Position numbers and translations under genes: made by a program. The notes beneath the pieces were generated by a model, which was not told the DNA's origin, searched no databases, and was given only the letters and a program-made list of their open reading frames with translations. DNA of 64,000 nt from Aurantiochytrium sp. KH105 (lineage: Eukaryota > Sar > Bigyra > Thraustochytrida > Thraustochytriidae): contig BGKB01000278.1 in assembly GCA_003116975.1 (NCBI GenBank), positions 98,379-162,378 on the forward strand, read 5' to 3'. Position 1 is the first letter of the stretch. Every line of letters starts with the position of its first letter. Shown one piece after another: positions 38,914-49,356 of the stretch.

Positions 38914-41900
38914 CTAGCTTTCAATAATTTGGGGCCACATCGCGCGAAAGTCCTTGCGCTTCTCCTTGACAATCCATTGCACAAGTTCTGTGTAAAGGAA
39001 TTCGGGCTTAACATCCCATGCACGAAAGAGCGCCTTACGGGAGACAATAGCCTCACCTCTCCGCGGCCCACGCTCCAAGGCTCGCTGCAGCGCTTGCACC
39101 CTGACGTCATGGACCTTTCGCGTCATGTATGCCGATGGGACAACGAGCCAATCCTTGAGGTCACCGAAAACGGGCAACACCTTTCCTTCAAGAAGAGCTC
39201 GGCCAAACCATCGCGCGCGATCGCGCATCTCCTCGGCCGTGGAGGAAGGAAAGGTCACCCACTGCACCGGAAGCTTCCAGCGTCGCGGACCAAACAACGG
39301 GTGGACACAGGCCACAAGGGTGTCCCGACCTTGCTCGTACGAGGGCGGAGGGTGCTCCAGGACGCTCGAGAGCGAGCACTGCTCGGTACCCTGCGAAAGG
39401 GAGAACAGCCACGAAGGATCGACCTCGGTGACCTGTCGCATGTAGTGCAGAGACTCGCGCGGAGCTCGGTCTGGGCCGTCCGCATCCTCGTCCTCCATCT
39501 CGGCATCAGGCATTGCGTTGCGCTGCGTCTGTTCCACAGCATCGACATGCCCATACACGACAAACTCGGGAAGCGGGCCATCGGCATCCATGAGGTTGCT
39601 CTGCGCCCCAATGAAAAGAGGTACATCGACGCTCATGCTACACGAGACGTACGGCCAACGCTTCTTCTTGAGCCGAAACCCATAGGCATCCGCAACGCTG
39701 CGCGCTTCCTCGCGCGTCATTTTTCGCGCCACCTGATCTAGATACCCCGCCGTCACAATTTGTCGCAGGTACACAATATCCGCGCGCTTGGGTGGCGCAA
39801 GGGGACCCCGCAGGTCGGCCGACATGGCTCGTGACTGCGCGAAATCCATGCGGGCGCTGCCGCCCTCCTCGTCCGAATCAGTCTCGTCAGCCGAGTCTTC
39901 ATCGTCAGAAGAAGGTTCCCTGTCAGCAAGAGCGGCCACCCGCATCTTGGCAACAATATTGGCGAGCTGCTGACGCAGCTGCATTTGCTCTCGCATCGTC
40001 TTGGCATGCAAAAAGTGCTCCTTGCAAAACTTGTCCGTCTTTCGGCCGCTTTGCATCGTTGCAGTGTGCGCATAAGCGCCGTGCGCGATAAGGAGGCCGA
40101 CGACGTCGCTCGTGGCATTGAACCACTTGGCCTTGACCTTTTTCGCCTGTTCGCGAAGCTCTCGTTTGCGCTCATCCTCTGCAGACTGTGCTGCGCTATC
40201 CTTGCGCTCGGTCGTCTTATCCGCATCCTCGTCGTCGTCGTCCTCGGTTTTACCCAGCGCGGCAGACGACTTGCCCTCGTCAATGATTTGGTGGTGCATG
40301 AAGGGCTCCTGCAAACTCAGCGCGGCGGCGACGCACAAGACGTAACCCAGACGCCGCAAGGGCTGCTCGGTGTCGCAGGCTGCCACGGCGAGCATTTTTG
40401 CAAGACGAGCTCGCACCGGAAAGTGAGTCATTCGCCGACCAAGAGGCGTGATTGCGGTACGCGCCTTTGCGCTTCCTAGGCGAGCAATCTCGCCGCGCTT
40501 TATTGCCTTTTTGATCAGCGCACCGAGCTGCACGAGCCGGGATTCTGCCGACTGAATTGCAAGAGTGTCCGGGGCAGAGGGGAACGGAAAGGACTCGACA
40601 TCTTCAATGCCCAGCGTCTTCATGTACAAAATGACATCCTCAATAGGGAGGCGTTCGACCTCGGGCCTGCCAAAGGCCTCGAATTGGTCGTTGAACACTG
40701 CAGAGGAGTACAGCCGATAGCAATGGCCGGGGCCAGTGCGGCCGCCGCGACCCATGCGCTGATTTGCAGACGCCTGCGAGATCCAGCCAATCTCATAGCG
40801 GGAAGTTCCGCTGTACTGATCATGCACCTTGCGTTTTTCGCGTCCGCAGTCAACTACGTAGCGAATGCCCGGGATCGTCACGGAGGTCTCTGCGACATTG
40901 GTAGCCACAACTATGAGACGGTGGCCGGCAGGTACGTCTTGGAAGACTTGCATTTGTTGCGCCGTTGGCAGTCGCGAGTACAGGGGCAATACATGGACGG
41001 GTGGGTGCGTCGCCTCTTGCGTGGCATTGATCCGGGACGCGGCGGCCTTGATGCGAGCTGTTGCAGACGTGCTGACAACCTTGGGCGGAGCATCACCCTT
41101 CTTTGCCTCTGCGTCAGCCTCATCACTACTACTCAAAGCAGCGTTCTCCGCGTCGTCGTCGTCATCGTCGCTATCAATGTCACTGTAGTCGATGTCTTCC
41201 TCATTCTCCTCGGTCGCAGCCGCCGCGGTTCCATCGCTGCTCTTGGTCTCGGATTCGGGTTTGCTTGCGTCGACGGACTTTGCTTCAACGGGAGCTTGCT
41301 CTGCAAGAGGAACAATCGCTTTGCCCTTGTTAAACTTGTCCCGAAGTTGCTTCACCATCCAGTCAATCTCGCGCTGGCCCGTAAGGAAGACGAGAACGGC
41401 GCCTGCAGGCAGACGACGGTGCACTGCGCACGTCTTCTTAAAGGCCGCGGCAAGATAATTACGCGTCTCCGTGCGCCGGCTGAAATGGGTCGTGACAGGG
41501 TACTGGCGTGCCTCGACCTTGATGACCGGCGGTGAAATTGTTGTGAAGAGTCGTGGGTTCCGAGCAAAGTCATCCACGCGCAAAGTCGCAGACATGATCA
41601 CCACACGCAGAGGGTATACGTTGGGCAAAGACTTGTCCTTGTAGATTTCCTGACGCAGTGGAATGATGCGTGACAAAAGACCAAGAAGGATATCCGTGTT
41701 CAGGTTGCGCTCGTGCGCCTCGTCCAGAACAATGACCGAGTATTTCCGCAAAAGTAAATCTTCCCGAGCTTCGCGTAAGAGCACACCGTCTGTCATAAAC
41801 TTGAGACGCGTCTTGGCATTCACGGTGCGCGAGTCATGACGGATCTGGTATCCAACAAACTTGGCATGGTCTCCCAGCTCAGAAGACACGCGTTCCGCCA

Positions 41901-43005
41901 TGCTTACTGTCGCTACGCGTCGAGGCTGCGTGACGGCGATGAGACCATGAAGTTCCGCGCTTGGAGCGCTCGGGCAACCGAAGCCGGCTTCAAAGAGAAA
42001 TTGAGGAACTTGAGTCGTTTTGCCCGAGCCTGTCTCACCGCACAACACCGTGACAGCATTGCGATTAATTGCTTCCATGATCTCCTGCTCCATCATGCTC
42101 ACTGGAAGCTTCGCACGACTTGTGCTCGTATCAGGGGATCGATTAACGCGCACAACAAAGTTTTCCTTGTCCTCGGAGTCCGCCTCGGCCGTCGCTGATG
42201 AGAAAGACTTGGCCGTCTGCGTTTCCTTTGGAGGCTGAAGAACCTGGTCGCCGCTAGATTTTGCGTCATTTTGGGTTTCGCTGTCAGAGGCGGAAATCTT
42301 GACGTCGCCTGGGCTCACTGTTTGATCTTTGTCACTTTTGCTCTCGACGCCCTTCTGCTTTTCTTCTGTCTCGCTCTGCTCGCTCTCGTCCTCACTGCTG
42401 CTGGAATCGTCCTTGGTCACGACCTTGAGGCGCGCGCCGTTGTCCTTGGAGGTGTCATTGTCGTCTGCTGCCGTTTTGGCACGTTTGGTCCGCGCACGTT
42501 TCTTCCGCCTTGTCTTACTGACCGCTGTCGTGGGCAGATCCGCACCTACAGCGTCCTGAATACCACTCCTTTCAAGTCGCAGGTCCATGCGCAGACGATC
42601 GCGGTGCGTCTCTTTCGCCCCCATGGCTGAGCTGGAGACGAGCAGACCTTGCTCTTGAGGCGTGAGCTGGTTCGCGGCAAGGGCGGCGAGGAGTTCCTTT
42701 CTTCTCTCCTTCTTGCGTTTATCCTCTTCAATCTTGGCGAGCTGTTTGCGTTTACGCTTGGTCACCTTTTGCACTTCATGGTATTCCTCGGCGCCCCGTG
42801 TGCGTCGCTTGAAAGAAGGAACTGCATTATCAGGGCGCTTGGCAGGAAGGGTATCCGGGGTAAACTTGGGCTTGAGCTTGCGTTCACGCTTTTCGGCTTC
42901 GGTGAGGCGCTTTCGTTCTGTCAAAAGAGCGCCGCCAGATTCGATGTTTTCGCCAAGCTCTGCGAGCAGCTCGGCAGAAAGCACGCCGTCGTTGTTGTCG
43001 GCCAT
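38914..43005 (-). CDS. DHX37: DEAH-box RNA helicase, DHX37/Ecm16 (Dhr1) type
   Basis: 1363 residues from MADNNDGVLSAELLAEL; upstream codons of the same frame have no ATG. A charged Lys/Glu N-terminal extension (ending about residue 295) precedes the helicase core: motif I CGETGSGKTTQ, motif Ia TQPRRVA, motif II LDEAHER, motif III MSATLR, motif V TNVAETSVTIPGIRYVVDCG and motif VI QRMGRGGRTGPG. An acidic Asp/Ser insert between the RecA domains and the long C-terminal OB/DUF region match DHX37. In yeast and animals this enzyme works in the small-subunit processome, releasing U3 snoRNA from pre-rRNA. Motif VI differs slightly from the usual QRAGRAGR. It is divergent from COPG. Confidence 0.93.
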   Translation of the reverse strand: MADNNDGVLSAELLAELGENIESGGALLTERKRLTEAEKRERKLKPKFTPDTLPAKRPDNAVPSFKRRTRGAEEYHEVQKVTKRKRKQLAKIEEDKRKKERRKELLAALAANQLTPQEQGLLVSSSAMGAKETHRDRLRMDLRLERSGIQDAVGADLPTTAVSKTRRKKRARTKRAKTAADDNDTSKDNGARLKVVTKDDSSSSEDESEQSETEEKQKGVESKSDKDQTVSPGDVKISASDSETQNDAKSSGDQVLQPPKETQTAKSFSSATAEADSEDKENFVVRVNRSPDTSTSRAKLPVSMMEQEIMEAINRNAVTVLCGETGSGKTTQVPQFLFEAGFGCPSAPSAELHGLIAVTQPRRVATVSMAERVSSELGDHAKFVGYQIRHDSRTVNAKTRLKFMTDGVLLREAREDLLLRKYSVIVLDEAHERNLNTDILLGLLSRIIPLRQEIYKDKSLPNVYPLRVVIMSATLRVDDFARNPRLFTTISPPVIKVEARQYPVTTHFSRRTETRNYLAAAFKKTCAVHRRLPAGAVLVFLTGQREIDWMVKQLRDKFNKGKAIVPLAEQAPVEAKSVDASKPESETKSSDGTAAAATEENEEDIDYSDIDSDDDDDDAENAALSSSDEADAEAKKGDAPPKVVSTSATARIKAAASRINATQEATHPPVHVLPLYSRLPTAQQMQVFQDVPAGHRLIVVATNVAETSVTIPGIRYVVDCGREKRKVHDQYSGTSRYEIGWISQASANQRMGRGGRTGPGHCYRLYSSAVFNDQFEAFGRPEVERLPIEDVILYMKTLGIEDVESFPFPSAPDTLAIQSAESRLVQLGALIKKAIKRGEIARLGSAKARTAITPLGRRMTHFPVRARLAKMLAVAACDTEQPLRRLGYVLCVAAALSLQEPFMHHQIIDEGKSSAALGKTEDDDDEDADKTTERKDSAAQSAEDERKRELREQAKKVKAKWFNATSDVVGLLIAHGAYAHTATMQSGRKTDKFCKEHFLHAKTMREQMQLRQQLANIVAKMRVAALADREPSSDDEDSADETDSDEEGGSARMDFAQSRAMSADLRGPLAPPKRADIVYLRQIVTAGYLDQVARKMTREEARSVADAYGFRLKKKRWPYVSCSMSVDVPLFIGAQSNLMDADGPLPEFVVYGHVDAVEQTQRNAMPDAEMEDEDADGPDRAPRESLHYMRQVTEVDPSWLFSLSQGTEQCSLSSVLEHPPPSYEQGRDTLVACVHPLFGPRRWKLPVQWVTFPSSTAEEMRDRARWFGRALLEGKVLPVFGDLKDWLVVPSAYMTRKVHDVRVQALQRALERGPRRGEAIVSRKALFRAWDVKPEFLYTELVQWIVKEKRKDFRAMWPQIIES

Positions 43006-44005
43006 TTCCGTTGCTATCTGCGATATACCAGCTCCAAGAGAGAGCGGGGTCGGTCGCCGCAGGTTTTCCTCAATGACAGGGTTCTTCCTGGCTTTTTGCA
43101 GTTTCTTTTGCAAATATCGAATCGTTATGTTTCTTTCCGAAAAGCTGACGACAGAACCCGCAATGTCAGCTTTTGTCTCTGCTCTTCCCCCTCCCCCCTC
43201 TTCTTCGCTTTCCCAATGCACAGGGAAAGGAAACCTTGGGAGTTCGCGAGCTCGCGACGCTGTTTTTTGCAAGGTCCTCCACGGGCTGGCTGGCGCTGGC
43301 TGGCCTCGCTCTCAAGAGGCACGCAAAAGGTCCGACTTTCTCCTCTTCCCGCTCGAGACTCGGCCCGGGCAGGGCGAGACGGACGGGGTCCTGGTCCGCA
43401 CCCCGACTCGCAGCGCCGTCCGTCGAGGTCGCGCGAGCTCGCTTCGCGCGACTGCCTCCCGTCCGGTTCTGCGTGCAACAACCAGTCGCTGTCGCGGGCG
43501 GCGCGCCGGCGTGCAAAGAGACCCAACGCAGCGGCGCACAGAATAGGCCGGATATTCAAAAATCCTCTCCATCCTCCTCGCGCCGTTGACCGGCAGCACA
43601 AAGCAGACTACGATCCATCGAAGCCGCCCCGAGCCGAGCCGAGCCGATCCGGTCCGGGCAGGGCAGGCCTCCGCGCGCCGCCGCCGCCGCCGCCGCCCTC
43701 CGCGCGCGCCGCCGCCGCCGCCGCCCTCCCGCGCGCACCGAGGCTGCTGCCCCGCGGAAGGAGCCGAAAGCCTTGCCTCATTGACCAGGGCGGTGCCACG
43801 TCAACCTGAGCGGCTTCGGCTACTATACTAGTACTACGAGGGGCCAGCGAGGAGGGAGAAGCGTCGCGAGGCTCGCGACGCCATCCAGATAGACAGCTAG
43901 CTCCTCGGCTAGCTGCTCCGCCGGGCGCCAGGAGCGCTCGCTGTCTCCGTTGTTCGTTCGTTCGTTCGTTCGTTCGTTCGTTCGTTCGTTGCAAGTTGAG
44001 CCACC
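43006..44005. promoter_or_regulatory. Divergent promoter region between DHX37 and COPG with two hairpins and (TTCG)n
   Basis: 1.0 kb. Close to COPG there are two adjacent inverted repeats: arms of 9 bp with one central base (43862-43880), and AGCTAGC/GCTAGCT with a 6-base spacer (43895-43914). A TTCG microsatellite at 43953-43990 ends 15 bp before the COPG ATG. A CCG-rich tract lies at 43680-43730. Open frames here are low-complexity. Confidence 0.58.
43953..43990. repeat. (TTCG)n microsatellite in the COPG leader
   Basis: About 9.5 units of TTCG end 15 bp before the COPG start codon, so they are almost certainly transcribed. The same unit occurs upstream of the SDR gene at 22601-22620. Confidence 0.94.
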
Positions 44006-46741
44006 ATGAGTGAGGTGAACAGCTTTGGCGGCAAGGACAAGGACAAGGTCAAGGCGGAGGACGAGGACGCCATTCCCTCGCCCTTTGTGGGCGTGGAAAA
44101 GTCGCAGGTCCTTCAGGAGGCCGGGGCGGCCTTCAACGACCCGCAGGTGGTCAAGCTCTCGCCGTCGAAATGCTGCCTGCTCATCACCAAGTTGCTCTTT
44201 CTGCTGTCGCAAGGCGAAACCTTTGAAGGCCGCGATGCAGAGACGGTGTTTTTCGCAGTAACGAAGCTCTTTCAGAGCCAAAATACCGCCCTGCGCCGTA
44301 TGACTTACCTTTTCATCAAGGAAGTCGCCGAGTCCACGGATCCGGAAAATGTGATTATCGTGATTCAGAGTCTGACCAAGGACATGAACAGCGACGTCGA
44401 CCTGTACCGCGCCAATGCGATCCGCGTGCTGTGTAAGATCATTGACGCCTCCATCCTTGGCCAGATCGAACGCTACATCAAGCAGGCTCTCGTGGACCGC
44501 AACCCGCTCGTCTCGGCGTCGGCCCTGATTTGCGGAAACCAAATGGCGGTGGACAGCGACAAGCGCGAAGTTGTCCGGCGGTGGGTGAACGAAGTCCAGG
44601 AAAGCGTCAACTCGCGCGCCGAGATGGTGCAGTACCACGCGCTGGCCCTGCTGTACGCCAGCAAGTCGCACGACCGGCTAGCGATCGGGCGCATCGTCCA
44701 GCAGTACTCAAAGGGATCTTTGAACTCGCCGCTGGCCATGTGCCTCCTCGTGCGCTACACGTCAAAGCTTTTGCACGAGGATATGAGCGCAACCAACTCG
44801 CGAGCTGCCTACGAGTTTTTGGAAAACTGTCTGCATCACAGACACGAGATGGTCATTTACGAGGCTGCGCGTGCCATGTGCCGTCTGCCCGAGGCCGCGC
44901 CGCAGGATATCATGCCGGCCATCACCGTGCTTCAGCTCTTTCTGAGCTCGCCCAAGCCATCGCTTCGGTTCGCGGCGGTTCGCACCCTCAACGAGGTCGC
45001 CATGAAGCATCCCAATGCGGTGACCCGCTGCAACGAGGATATGGAGGGCCTCATTGGCGACGCGAACAAGAGCATCGCCACCTTGGCCATCACTACACTG
45101 CTCAAGACGGGCTCCGAAGGCGGCATTGATAAGCTCATGAAACAGATCGCTGGCTTCATGTCTGACATTGGCGACGAGTTCAAAATCGTCGTTGTCCGTG
45201 CGGTTCGTGCACTCTGCCTCAAATATCCGAACAAGCAGCGCGTCATGCTCAACTTTTTGAGCAACATTCTGCGCGAGGAGGGCGGCTTTGACTTTAAAAA
45301 GGTCATTGTCGACTCCATTCTGCACCTGATTGAAAAGATCCCTCAGTCCAAGGAAGCGGCCCTCTTCCACCTTTGTGAGTTTATCGAGGACTGCGAGTTC
45401 AATTCTCTCAGTGCCCAGATCCTGCACGTGCTCGGAGAGATGGGCCCCACGACAACGCACCCGGCAAAGTTCATCCGCTTCATTTACAACCGCGTTATTC
45501 TCGAGAACGCTCACGTCCGGGCCGCAGCGGTGACGGCTCTTGGCAAGTTCGGCAGCCAGGTCGAGGACCTGACGGAAAGCATCATCATTCTTCTTGAGAG
45601 CAGTCTGCAGGACGACGATGACGAAGTTCGCGACCGCGCCACTGTCAGCCTTTCCATCCTGAAAAAGGTTCGCGATGGCGAGCCCACTTCTAAGACGGTC
45701 CTTGTCGACCCACTCCCCATGAGCGAGAACGCCCTGATGCGCTCGCTCGAGATTTACCAAAAGCGCCCCGCACCCGGTCCGCTCAGTTTCGACGCCCTTC
45801 CCGTGGTCGAAGATGCTCTTCCTGCCCGGGCCGAAGATGGCGGTGACGCTTCTGGCTTTGACGCTGGTGGCGCAGACAGCGGCGCTGGCGATCTTGGCGG
45901 TGTCTCGGAACCAACTCCCGTCCCCACGCGCGAGGAGAACTACGCCGAGGAGCTCCTCAATATGCCCGAGTTCGCCAACCTCGGTGCACTCTTCAAATCC
46001 TCGCGGCCAGAACAGCTCACGGAGAGCGAGACAGAGTACCTGGTTACGTGCGTCAAGCATATCTTTGCCGAGCACGTCATCTTTCAGTTCAACGTCACAA
46101 ACACGATCGACGATCAGCTTCTCAAGGATGTCTCCGTGGTCATGGAAGATGCCGAAAACGATGCCTGGGCGCCTATCATGACCAAGTCGATCGACACGCT
46201 GAAATACAATGTTCCAGCTCCCGTGTATGTGCTTATGCAGCGGCCAGAGGACTCATACCAGGCCACCTTTTCTGTCGAACTTCAGTTCAAGGTCCTCGAG
46301 TGCGACCCGAAGACGGGCGAAGCCTTTGATCCCGATGATGAGGGCGCCGAGGAGGATTACCCTGTCGAGGACCTTGAACTCGGAACGACGGACTTTATCG
46401 CTCGCGTTCAGATCAACAACTTCAAGTCGTCCTGGGAAACTGTGGGCAAGGCCAACGAGGTTCTTGAGAAGTTCGAGCTGCCTCAGTACAAGACGCTCAA
46501 GGAGGCCATTACTGCCGTCATTGACTTTCTTGGTCTGCGTGCCTGCGAGGGGACTGATTCGATTCCGCACAACGCTGATGCGCACAACGTTCTGCTCTCT
46601 GGAACCTTTATCGGCGGTGCCAAGGTACTTGCCCGGACTGCCTTCTCCATCTCGCCGAGCGGTGGATCCATCAACCTCAAGATTGCCGTGCGCTCGGACG
46701 ACCCGGCTGTCCCAGAGCTTGTCATGGAGTGCATCCAGTAA
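44006..46741 (+). CDS. COPG: Coatomer subunit gamma (COPI vesicle coat)
   Basis: 911 residues from ATG in the strong context CCACCATGA. The adaptin-like HEAT solenoid occupies about residues 20-560 (for example FVGVEKSQVLQEAGAAFND and LYRANAIRVLCKIID). An Ala/Gly/Asp-rich hinge lies at about 600-650, and the appendage domain at about 650-911 ends VPELVMECIQ. Length and order match the family. Gamma-COP is part of the heptameric coatomer that forms retrograde Golgi-to-ER vesicles. Converges with the JmjC gene, 353 bp apart. Confidence 0.97.
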   Translation: MSEVNSFGGKDKDKVKAEDEDAIPSPFVGVEKSQVLQEAGAAFNDPQVVKLSPSKCCLLITKLLFLLSQGETFEGRDAETVFFAVTKLFQSQNTALRRMTYLFIKEVAESTDPENVIIVIQSLTKDMNSDVDLYRANAIRVLCKIIDASILGQIERYIKQALVDRNPLVSASALICGNQMAVDSDKREVVRRWVNEVQESVNSRAEMVQYHALALLYASKSHDRLAIGRIVQQYSKGSLNSPLAMCLLVRYTSKLLHEDMSATNSRAAYEFLENCLHHRHEMVIYEAARAMCRLPEAAPQDIMPAITVLQLFLSSPKPSLRFAAVRTLNEVAMKHPNAVTRCNEDMEGLIGDANKSIATLAITTLLKTGSEGGIDKLMKQIAGFMSDIGDEFKIVVVRAVRALCLKYPNKQRVMLNFLSNILREEGGFDFKKVIVDSILHLIEKIPQSKEAALFHLCEFIEDCEFNSLSAQILHVLGEMGPTTTHPAKFIRFIYNRVILENAHVRAAAVTALGKFGSQVEDLTESIIILLESSLQDDDDEVRDRATVSLSILKKVRDGEPTSKTVLVDPLPMSENALMRSLEIYQKRPAPGPLSFDALPVVEDALPARAEDGGDASGFDAGGADSGAGDLGGVSEPTPVPTREENYAEELLNMPEFANLGALFKSSRPEQLTESETEYLVTCVKHIFAEHVIFQFNVTNTIDDQLLKDVSVVMEDAENDAWAPIMTKSIDTLKYNVPAPVYVLMQRPEDSYQATFSVELQFKVLECDPKTGEAFDPDDEGAEEDYPVEDLELGTTDFIARVQINNFKSSWETVGKANEVLEKFELPQYKTLKEAITAVIDFLGLRACEGTDSIPHNADAHNVLLSGTFIGGAKVLARTAFSISPSGGSINLKIAVRSDDPAVPELVMECIQ

Positions 46742-47094
46742 TAGTCTTTCGTATAAAACAAAAAGTAACAGAAGAAAACCATCACGTGCAAAGTGCCCAC
46801 CTTCGACCCGAAGATAAAAGGCCTGTCCCACACCCGCCAGTGACTTTTTCGTGCACGGACGGATGCATGCATTGCGAGACGACAAGACGCTTGCTTGCTC
46901 GCTTGCCTGCTTGCTTACTTGCTTGCTTACTTGCTTGCTTATTTTTCAATTCTTGTAAAACTTTAACATGGGACGACTAAAGTTACACTTACCCGCATCA
47001 CCACGGCAAACGAGATGCAGATGATGCTGGTTGGCTACTCACAATGATTTGCAATGAAAAGAAGCAGTGGTGGACCTGCACTCTTTAATCACAA
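46742..47094. other. Convergent spacer with TTGC repeats
   Basis: 353 bp between the COPG and JmjC stop codons. It contains an imperfect run of TTGC/TTAC units at about 46889-46940. No gene is seen. Confidence 0.6.
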
Positions 47095-48609
47095 TTAGGC
47101 CACCTCTTGCTCGTTTGCAGCCATGATCGAAGAGAGAATGCCGTGGCGCGGAGCGACCTGACATGATGTGCACGGGAATTGCTTCGAAAAGATCGGCTCG
47201 AACCAGAAATTGAGCGCAAAGTTAAAAGAGTGGTTGTGCGGTTGCATTTCCTTTGGGTTGCTTTCACTCGGTGAATGAAAACTTGCAGGGCTATCGACCT
47301 GATGCCAAAAGTGGGCCGGCAAGTAGATCATGTCTCCAGCTCTCACCTCGCAGTGCAAGGCTGCAGGATGCGCGCGCACAGCGTTTGGATCGTCCGCGGC
47401 TGTATTTACAATGCTCGTGGACGGCATGAGTCTAGTACGGCTTGCGGTGCCTGACGTTTCATTATACTCGAAAATTGCCTCACGAAGATAGCCTTCTTCC
47501 ATCGTTCCTGGTGCCAGGATGGTGAACCTCTTTATTCCCTCGATCTGAAAAAGGAAATTCTCAAATGCATCCATGTGAGCGCAGCTTGTGGTATTACCTG
47601 CAGAAAGCCACATATTGGTTGCCCTGAGTTGAGGCATACGCGCGGCAAGTGCAGGCACTACCTCGGGTCGTCGTGCCTTGACAAGGTGCTGATACTCGAT
47701 ATACTCGACTACGGATGCAGAGGGCGTCATAAGTTTGCTTACAAAATCTCCCAGACGAATTACAGCATTTGCCGGGCGCGTGAGCACCCGCGAGGCATCA
47801 AGGAGGCGCTTCTTTACATGGTCCGGCACAATGGGGCCCTGCGACTCGTTCCAGTCTTTGAGTGGCTCTGTACACTCGAACCTACCCCAACCATGCCCTG
47901 GACTTTCGCGCGGCACGACTTTGACGTCAACTTCATCGTCCCAAGAATCTGAATCCTCCCATGGTCTCCATTGCATGGGCCGGCCATGGAGTTCCAGAAA
48001 TTTGCTTGCGCCTCCACGCACTACTATGGGCCTTTGCTTGAGGACAAAATCGTGCAGAAGATCATCGACGCTTAGCGCTTCGGCCTTGGCCTCGCTACAT
48101 TGCAAAGGAGTTTCCAACGCATCATGAAGATCAAGCGCAAGTTCTCCTATTGCATTGAGCGAGCCATTTCGTTGGCGGGCAAGACCTGCATGCTCATTGA
48201 TGAAAGCCAGGGTCTCATCAACGCTCGCTGCGCAAGATATGGTCGCGTCTGCGCGCGGGACGGTCACTGCGGACCCGCCAAAGACCTCCGCAGCAGCGTT
48301 TGGTTCGAGGAGGCAGTGCGCGTCGGGTTCTGCGCGAGCGAAGAACCGCACCGTGCCGCTGTGTTGCCAGCAGTCTGCGCACGACACAATGCTGATCACC
48401 TCTGCGTCGTCCGCGAAAGCCCGCGCCAGATCCTGTCGAAGTCGCGCGTCCCTCGCACATGCAACGAGGACGATGTGCTTTTCCCGCAAATCGCGCCCAA
48501 GCGCAGCTTCCCACGCAGCCGCGCCTCCGGCCAGCGGCAGGAGCCAAGTCGCGAGCGCGAGCGCCAGCGCGGTCCCCAGCGCCCGCGCTCGCGCCGGGGC
48601 GCGAGGCAT
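47095..48609 (-). CDS. Secretory JmjC/cupin-type Fe(II) dioxygenase-like protein
   Basis: 504 residues from ATG. The first 32 residues form a signal peptide (basic start, then ALGTALALALATWLLPLAGG). The JmjC/cupin-8 fold occupies roughly residues 185-490: CAHMDAFENFLFQIEGIKRF gives the HxD iron ligands (His about 345), and GDMIYLPAHFWHQVDS supplies the distal His (about 432). The iron triad therefore looks intact. Most JmjC proteins are nuclear or cytosolic, whereas a signal peptide places this one in the ER lumen or secretory pathway, as for JMJD8-like members. The N-terminal 150 residues contain several Cys but no recognised domain. The substrate is unknown. Confidence 0.86.
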   Translation of the reverse strand: MPRAPARARALGTALALALATWLLPLAGGAAAWEAALGRDLREKHIVLVACARDARLRQDLARAFADDAEVISIVSCADCWQHSGTVRFFARAEPDAHCLLEPNAAAEVFGGSAVTVPRADATISCAASVDETLAFINEHAGLARQRNGSLNAIGELALDLHDALETPLQCSEAKAEALSVDDLLHDFVLKQRPIVVRGGASKFLELHGRPMQWRPWEDSDSWDDEVDVKVVPRESPGHGWGRFECTEPLKDWNESQGPIVPDHVKKRLLDASRVLTRPANAVIRLGDFVSKLMTPSASVVEYIEYQHLVKARRPEVVPALAARMPQLRATNMWLSAGNTTSCAHMDAFENFLFQIEGIKRFTILAPGTMEEGYLREAIFEYNETSGTASRTRLMPSTSIVNTAADDPNAVRAHPAALHCEVRAGDMIYLPAHFWHQVDSPASFHSPSESNPKEMQPHNHSFNFALNFWFEPIFSKQFPCTSCQVAPRHGILSSIMAANEQEVA

Positions 48610-49356
48610 CGTCCGTCGATTCCCTCGTTCGCGTTACCCGTCTGTCTGGCTGCTCCAACGTCGACACGTCGAGCTGTTTTTCGCCTCAGCTTTGGTTTGC
48701 TTTGGTTTGCTTTGGTTTGCTTTGGTTTGCTTTGGTTTGCTTTTGTTTGCTTTGGTTTGCTTTGGTTTGCTTTTGTTTGCTTTTGCTTCGGTTTGCTTTG
48801 GATTGCTTTGGCTTGCTTTAGATTGCTTTGGTTTTGCTTCGGATTGCTTTAGATTGCTTTGGCTTTGGATTGCTTTGGGTTGGTTTTCTTTGGTTTGCTT
48901 TGGTTTGCTTCGGTTTGCTTTGGTTTGCTTTGGTTTGCTTTTGCTTCGGTTTGCTTTGGATTGCTTTGGCTTGCTTTAGATTGCTTTGGTTTTGCTTCGG
49001 ATTGCTTTGGATTGCTTTGGCTTGCTTTGGTTTGCTTTGGATTGCTTTGGTTTTGCTTTGGATTACTTTTGCTTGGGTTTAGATTGCTCTGGTTTTGCTT
49101 TGCCTTGCCTTGCGTTGCTTTGCTTGCACAAGCCGTTCTCAACGTTCTCAACTCGACTTCTCTGTCTGTCAGAGTCAGGCTGGGCCTGCTTGGCCTCGCG
49201 TGCAGACAGACCTCTATCGACGCAGGCGACGGCGAGGAGGCCTTTGCGCATTTCCCTGCGGCTCGCCGGCTGGCTGCGCTGCGCTGGCTGCGCTGCGCTG
49301 CGCCGTCGTCTCGTCGCGCGGCGCTCGAGGTGCTCGCCGCGGCGGAGGCGCGGGGG
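48610..49356. promoter_or_regulatory. Divergent region dominated by a TTTGCTTTGG minisatellite
   Basis: 747 bp between the JmjC and large-SDR genes. About 430 bp of it is a degenerate decamer array (48690-49125). The remainder, before the SDR ATG, is GC-rich. The array happens to be open in several frames and would translate to Phe/Leu/Cys/Trp-rich repeats, which I treat as artefact. Confidence 0.55.
48690..49125. repeat. Decamer (TTTGCTTTGG) minisatellite with higher-order duplication
   Basis: A tandem array of TTTGCTTTGG and variants (GATTGCTTTG, TTGCTTCGGT). A segment of about 70 bp beginning TTTTGCTTCGG at 48781 recurs 158 bp later at 48939 with one mismatch noticed, showing duplication of a block of units. 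Confidence 0.93.

Noticed and set aside
48859-49356. Extension of the large SDR upstream through the decamer array as a Phe/Leu/Cys/Trp repeat peptide
   Set aside because: The array has no stop in several frames simply because of its unit sequence, and no ATG supports it; the paired ATG at 49357 is a natural start.
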